Assembly: GCF_022701195.1 (NCBI RefSeq)
Contig: NZ_CP078089.1
Coordinates: 744,001-808,000 of the forward strand
Source: Allobaculum mucilyticum
Lineage (GTDB): Bacteria > Bacillota_I > Bacilli_A > Erysipelotrichales > Erysipelotrichaceae
Direction: 5' to 3'
Length of the DNA: 64,000 bases
Below, in pieces: positions 61,108-64,000 of the stretch. The notes below the pieces were generated by a model. It did no database searches, had not been told where the DNA came from, and saw nothing but the letters and a program-made list of their open reading frames with translations. How positions within the stretch are numbered: the first letter of the stretch is position 1; each line of letters starts with the position of its first letter. The translations under genes and the position numbers were made by a program.

Positions 61108-61959
61108 CTATTTCTCAAGAGTTTCGAGGTAGCGGCTGAGCGCATCCTGCCATGCAGGAAGTGGTGTGAAGCCGGCTTTTTCGACGCTGGAAAGGTCCAT
61201 TCTCGAGTTGGACGGACGCTTTGCTTTGGCTGGATACTGATCGCTGCCAACCGGAATGACTTTGACGTTCTTTCCGCTCTGGTGGAAGATTTCGCGTGCG
61301 AAATCGTACCAGGAAATGAAATCGCCGGTATTGGCAACATGGTAAGTGCCGTATTTATCGGTTTCGATCATGTCGAGGCTCAGACGGGCAAGATCCCATG
61401 TATATGTCGGCAGACCGATCTGGTCGTCAACAACCGTAAGCGTATCGTGGGTTTTGGCAAGTTCGAGCATCTTCTTGATGAAGTTGATGCCGTTTGCGCC
61501 GAATACCCAGGAAATGCGCAGAACGAAATGTTTCGGGTTTTTGAAGACATAGTCTTCGCCTTCGGATTTGGTCAGACCATAGACGTTAAGCGGATTCTTT
61601 TCATCATCCGTTTTCCATGGCTCGGTTCCCTGTCCGTCAAAGACGTAGTCAGTCGAAAAATACATCAGCGGAATATCAAGATCCCGGCAGACTTTGGCGA
61701 TATATGCGGTGCCAAGAGCGTTGATGGCTTCAACGGTCTCGAACAGTTCAGGCTCTTCACCTTTATCAACAGCTGTCCATGCAGCGCAATGGATGACTGC
61801 ATCGTAGTTTCCTCTGGAGATGACTTCTGTCACAGCCACAGGATCGGTAATATCCATTTCCGCAATGTCTACGCCGACTGGATCCATGCCGCGCTCTTTG
61901 GCCTGAACGATAATGTCATGTCCAAGCTGGCCGGCAGCTCCGGTAACAAGAATTTTCAT
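61108..61959 (-). CDS. rfbD: dTDP-4-dehydrorhamnose reductase
   Basis: A 283-residue short-chain reductase for the last step of dTDP-L-rhamnose synthesis. 'ILVTGAAGQLGHDI' binds NADPH, 'MYFSTDYVFDGQGTEPW' and 'NVYGLTKSEGEDYV' give the catalytic Thr/Tyr/Lys set, and 'LRISWVFGANG' is typical. The ribosome site CAGGAGG is separated from a terminator-like hairpin by only a few bases (61972-62008). It is the last gene in the order rfbC-rfbB-rfbD. Confidence 0.93.
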   Translation of the reverse strand: MKILVTGAAGQLGHDIIVQAKERGMDPVGVDIAEMDITDPVAVTEVISRGNYDAVIHCAAWTAVDKGEEPELFETVEAINALGTAYIAKVCRDLDIPLMYFSTDYVFDGQGTEPWKTDDEKNPLNVYGLTKSEGEDYVFKNPKHFVLRISWVFGANGINFIKKMLELAKTHDTLTVVDDQIGLPTYTWDLARLSLDMIETDKYGTYHVANTGDFISWYDFAREIFHQSGKNVKVIPVGSDQYPAKAKRPSNSRMDLSSVEKAGFTPLPAWQDALSRYLETLEK

Positions 61960-61971
61960 GTTTCCTCCTGT

Positions 61972-62008
61972 AAAAAGCGCTGCAGTTTATGGAAAAACTG
62001 CATGCGCT
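61972..62008 (-). promoter_or_regulatory. Terminator-like hairpin abutting the rfbD ribosome site
   Basis: On the minus strand AGCGCATGCAGTTT pairs with AAACTGCAGCGCT (one bulge), followed by TTTTT and then directly by ACAGGAGG and ATG. It can end the rfbB transcript in part or, if transcribed through, influence rfbD translation. Confidence 0.6.
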
Positions 62009-62208
62009 GCAAGGTTTTACGTTCATCTGCACAATTCAGGCAGACGTCCGCTAAAAATATTAAAAGATCAGGCGCGAATCCACATGAAAACTGACTGAAC
62101 CAGGCTGCGTTGAGGACAGACTTGCCGTAAACCGCCAAAGATGACAGCTTATTTCACCTGGAGTTCATTTATTTTCACGGATTTTCGCTGCAGATCTGCT
62201 TTTCTTCC

Positions 62209-63243
62209 TTAGTTTTCTACGCGGCCTTTGTCCACGTACATTTTCTGGAAGTAGTTCTGGTACTCACCGGAAAGAATGTTTTTCCACCAGTCCTGATTGT
62301 CGAGATACCACTGGAACGTTTTCTGGATGCCGGTTTCGAAGTTTTCTTCCGGTACCCATCCAAGTTCGTTTTCAATCTTGGCTGGATCGATGGCATAGCG
62401 TCTGTCATGACCTTTGCGGTCTGTAACGTAGGTAATCAGAGATTCAGGCTTGTCGAGCGCTTTAAGGATGGCTTTGACAACCTGCAGGTTGGTGCGTTCG
62501 TTGTGGCCGCCGATGTTGTAGACTTCGCCGACTTTGCCTTTGCGCAGAATCAGATCGATGGCTTTGCAGTGATCGAGAACATACAGCCAGTCACGGACAT
62601 TTGCGCCATCGCCATAAACAGGCAGACTTTCGTCATCAAGCGCACGGGCAATCATCAGAGGGATGAGCTTTTCCGGGAACTGATAAGGGCCGTAGTTGTT
62701 GGAGCAGCGGGAAATCGTTGTCGGCAGACCGAATGTTCTGTGGTAAGCCTGAACAAACAGGTCGCTTGCTGCTTTGGAAGAAGAATATGGGGAGCTGGTA
62801 TGCAGCGGAGTTTCTTCTGTAAAGAACAGGTCCGGACGGTCCAGAGGCAGGTCGCCGTAAACTTCGTCGGTCGAAACCTGGTGGAAACGTTTAACGCCGT
62901 ATTTGACAGCTGCATCAAGAAGAGTGGTTGTGCCAAGTACGTTGGTTTTTACGAAGATTTCAGGATCTTCGATGGAACGGTCAACGTGGCTTTCTGCTGC
63001 AAAGTTGACAACGATATCCGGGCGCTCTTTTTCGAAGAGGTCGAAAATGAAGTCGCGGTCTGCGATATCGCCTTTGACAAATCTGTAGTTCGGCTTGTCT
63101 TCAACCGATTTCAGGCTTTCGAGGTTGCCTGCGTAGGTTAACGCATCGAGGTTGATGATTTCATCTTCCGGGTATGTGTTCACCATATAGTCAACAAAGT
63201 TGGAACCGATAAATCCGGCTCCTCCGGTGACGAGGATTTTCAT
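62209..63243 (-). CDS. rfbB: dTDP-glucose 4,6-dehydratase
   Basis: A 344-residue extended SDR enzyme that forms dTDP-4-keto-6-deoxyglucose. 'ILVTGGAGFIGSNFVDYMV' is the NAD site, 'HQVSTDEVYGDL' has the catalytic Thr-Asp-Glu triad, and 'TSPYSSSKAASDLFVQAYHRTFGLP' the Tyr-xxx-Lys. 'SNNYGPYQFPEKLIP' is family-specific. It lies between rfbC (122 bp upstream) and rfbD in the same orientation, with the usual precursor order. Confidence 0.96.
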   Translation of the reverse strand: MKILVTGGAGFIGSNFVDYMVNTYPEDEIINLDALTYAGNLESLKSVEDKPNYRFVKGDIADRDFIFDLFEKERPDIVVNFAAESHVDRSIEDPEIFVKTNVLGTTTLLDAAVKYGVKRFHQVSTDEVYGDLPLDRPDLFFTEETPLHTSSPYSSSKAASDLFVQAYHRTFGLPTTISRCSNNYGPYQFPEKLIPLMIARALDDESLPVYGDGANVRDWLYVLDHCKAIDLILRKGKVGEVYNIGGHNERTNLQVVKAILKALDKPESLITYVTDRKGHDRRYAIDPAKIENELGWVPEENFETGIQKTFQWYLDNQDWWKNILSGEYQNYFQKMYVDKGRVEN

Positions 63244-63365
63244 TCTGGTTGTTCCTTCCGTTTCTAATACTCAGGTATTGCAGGTAATTCTTTATTTCTG
63301 TGTTTCGGTATTTCGTTATTTCTGTATTGCGGGTATCTGTTCAGTTGCTTTTATCCGAACGTTTT

Positions 63366-63944
63366 TTACTTTGCGGGTTCTTCGTAGACAAAGTGGTTGT
63401 TGGCTTCTTCTAAAGCCGGAGCGATTTTGTCTTTGTCGGAGAGAATGGCTTCTCTTCCGTCAAGAAGTTTTCCCCAGTCGACTGCAACAGTCGGATCGTC
63501 GTAGCGGATTGCGCCTTCGCTTTCCTTGTTGTATACATTGTCGACTTTATAGCGGAATTCGACATCCGGTGTCAGTGTCAGGAAACCGTGGGCAAAGCCC
63601 TGCGGGATGAAGAACTGACGGTGGTTGTCGGCGGAAAGTTCGCAGGATACCCATTTTCCGTAGGTCGGCGATCCTTTGCGGATATCTACCGCAACATCAA
63701 TAACCGTACCTTTCGTGCAGGAGACAAGTTTTGCCTGTGCATAAGGCGGATTCTGCCAGTGCAGTCCGCGCACGGTTCCTTCCTGTGCAGAAAAGGACAT
63801 GTTGTCCTGGACAAACTCACAGGTAATACCCATTTTTTCGTATTTGGGTTTGGAGTAAGTTTCCGAAAAATAGCCGCGATGGTCGCCGAACACGTCGGTT
63901 TCGATGACCAGAACGCCAGGAATTTCCGTTTCAATCACTTTCAT
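63366..63944 (-). CDS. rfbC: dTDP-4-dehydrorhamnose 3,5-epimerase
   Basis: A 192-residue cupin epimerase, the third step in dTDP-L-rhamnose synthesis. 'VFGDHRGYFSETY', 'GTVRGLHWQNPPYAQAKLV' with the catalytic His, and 'FFIPQGFAHGFLTL' are the RmlC signatures. ATG 63944 starts the family-like 'MKVIETEIPGVLVIET'. GGAG lies somewhat far upstream, so the exact start is fairly but not fully sure. The usual partner rfbA is not in the window and probably lies beyond the right edge. Confidence 0.94.
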   Translation of the reverse strand: MKVIETEIPGVLVIETDVFGDHRGYFSETYSKPKYEKMGITCEFVQDNMSFSAQEGTVRGLHWQNPPYAQAKLVSCTKGTVIDVAVDIRKGSPTYGKWVSCELSADNHRQFFIPQGFAHGFLTLTPDVEFRYKVDNVYNKESEGAIRYDDPTVAVDWGKLLDGREAILSDKDKIAPALEEANNHFVYEEPAK

Positions 63945-64000
63945 AACTGTTCCGTTCTCCTCTTTGCCTTCTTGTTTACTTCTGTTCTTCCTTCGCATCC

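Overview
The window looks like chromosome from a Gram-positive Firmicute of roughly balanced base composition, most plausibly an Erysipelotrichia-type gut or oral bacterium. This rests on the rapZ-yvcK-whiA block, Rex, a TagO/LCP/GH25 wall toolkit, strong AGGAGG-type ribosome sites and several secreted proteins with 'YRLYNPNxGEHFYT' repeats. The taxonomic call is inference. No tRNA, rRNA, CRISPR array or phage module was seen.

Layout. 0-3.5 kb: an IS1182-type transposase and a 1.5-kb non-coding stretch. This part carries three copies of what I read as a minus-strand small-RNA family: a -10 box at fixed distance, a 5' hairpin, a pyrimidine linker, and a hairpin with a constant TCGCCCT loop. 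3.5-11.5 kb: a secreted NlpC/P60 enzyme, then a TetR-controlled pair made of a very large secreted heptad-repeat protein and an RND/MMPL exporter. 11.5-23.2 kb: three IS4-family insertions around ade, a repeat protein, asnS, rex and a small membrane protein. 23.2-32 kb: the operon rapZ-yvcK-whiA-lipoprotein-NusG_II-Gx transporter, then ktrB-ktrA, then a 5'-3' exonuclease with a long basic tail. 32-42.4 kb: a GH-like membrane-anchored protein, a thioesterase, a membrane protein, a MerR/GyrI regulator, gpmI and two tandem repeat-protein paralogues. 42.6-45.4 kb: an ABC amino-acid importer behind a lysine riboswitch. 45.5-47.2 kb: a fourth IS4-family copy with a frameshifted transposase. 47.2-64 kb: surface and wall functions (GH25 lysozyme, zinc-ribbon/GYF membrane protein, pseudo-HAD plus PP2C-like pair, beta-helix transferase, LCP-like protein, PcrA helicase, lipid kinase, TagO-like transferase, dTDP-rhamnose genes rfbD, rfbB, rfbC), running off the right edge.

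How it fits together. Many genes serve the envelope: wall hydrolases, secreted repeat proteins, an undecaprenyl-linked polymer initiator, an LCP-like ligase and rhamnose precursor synthesis. The four IS4-family insertions belong to two types that share the same 15-bp ends, and each has its own intact target duplication, so each arrived independently. Most transcription units end in clear intrinsic terminators. Several plus-strand genes have a -10 box only 6-7 nt before the ATG, which suggests leaderless messages.
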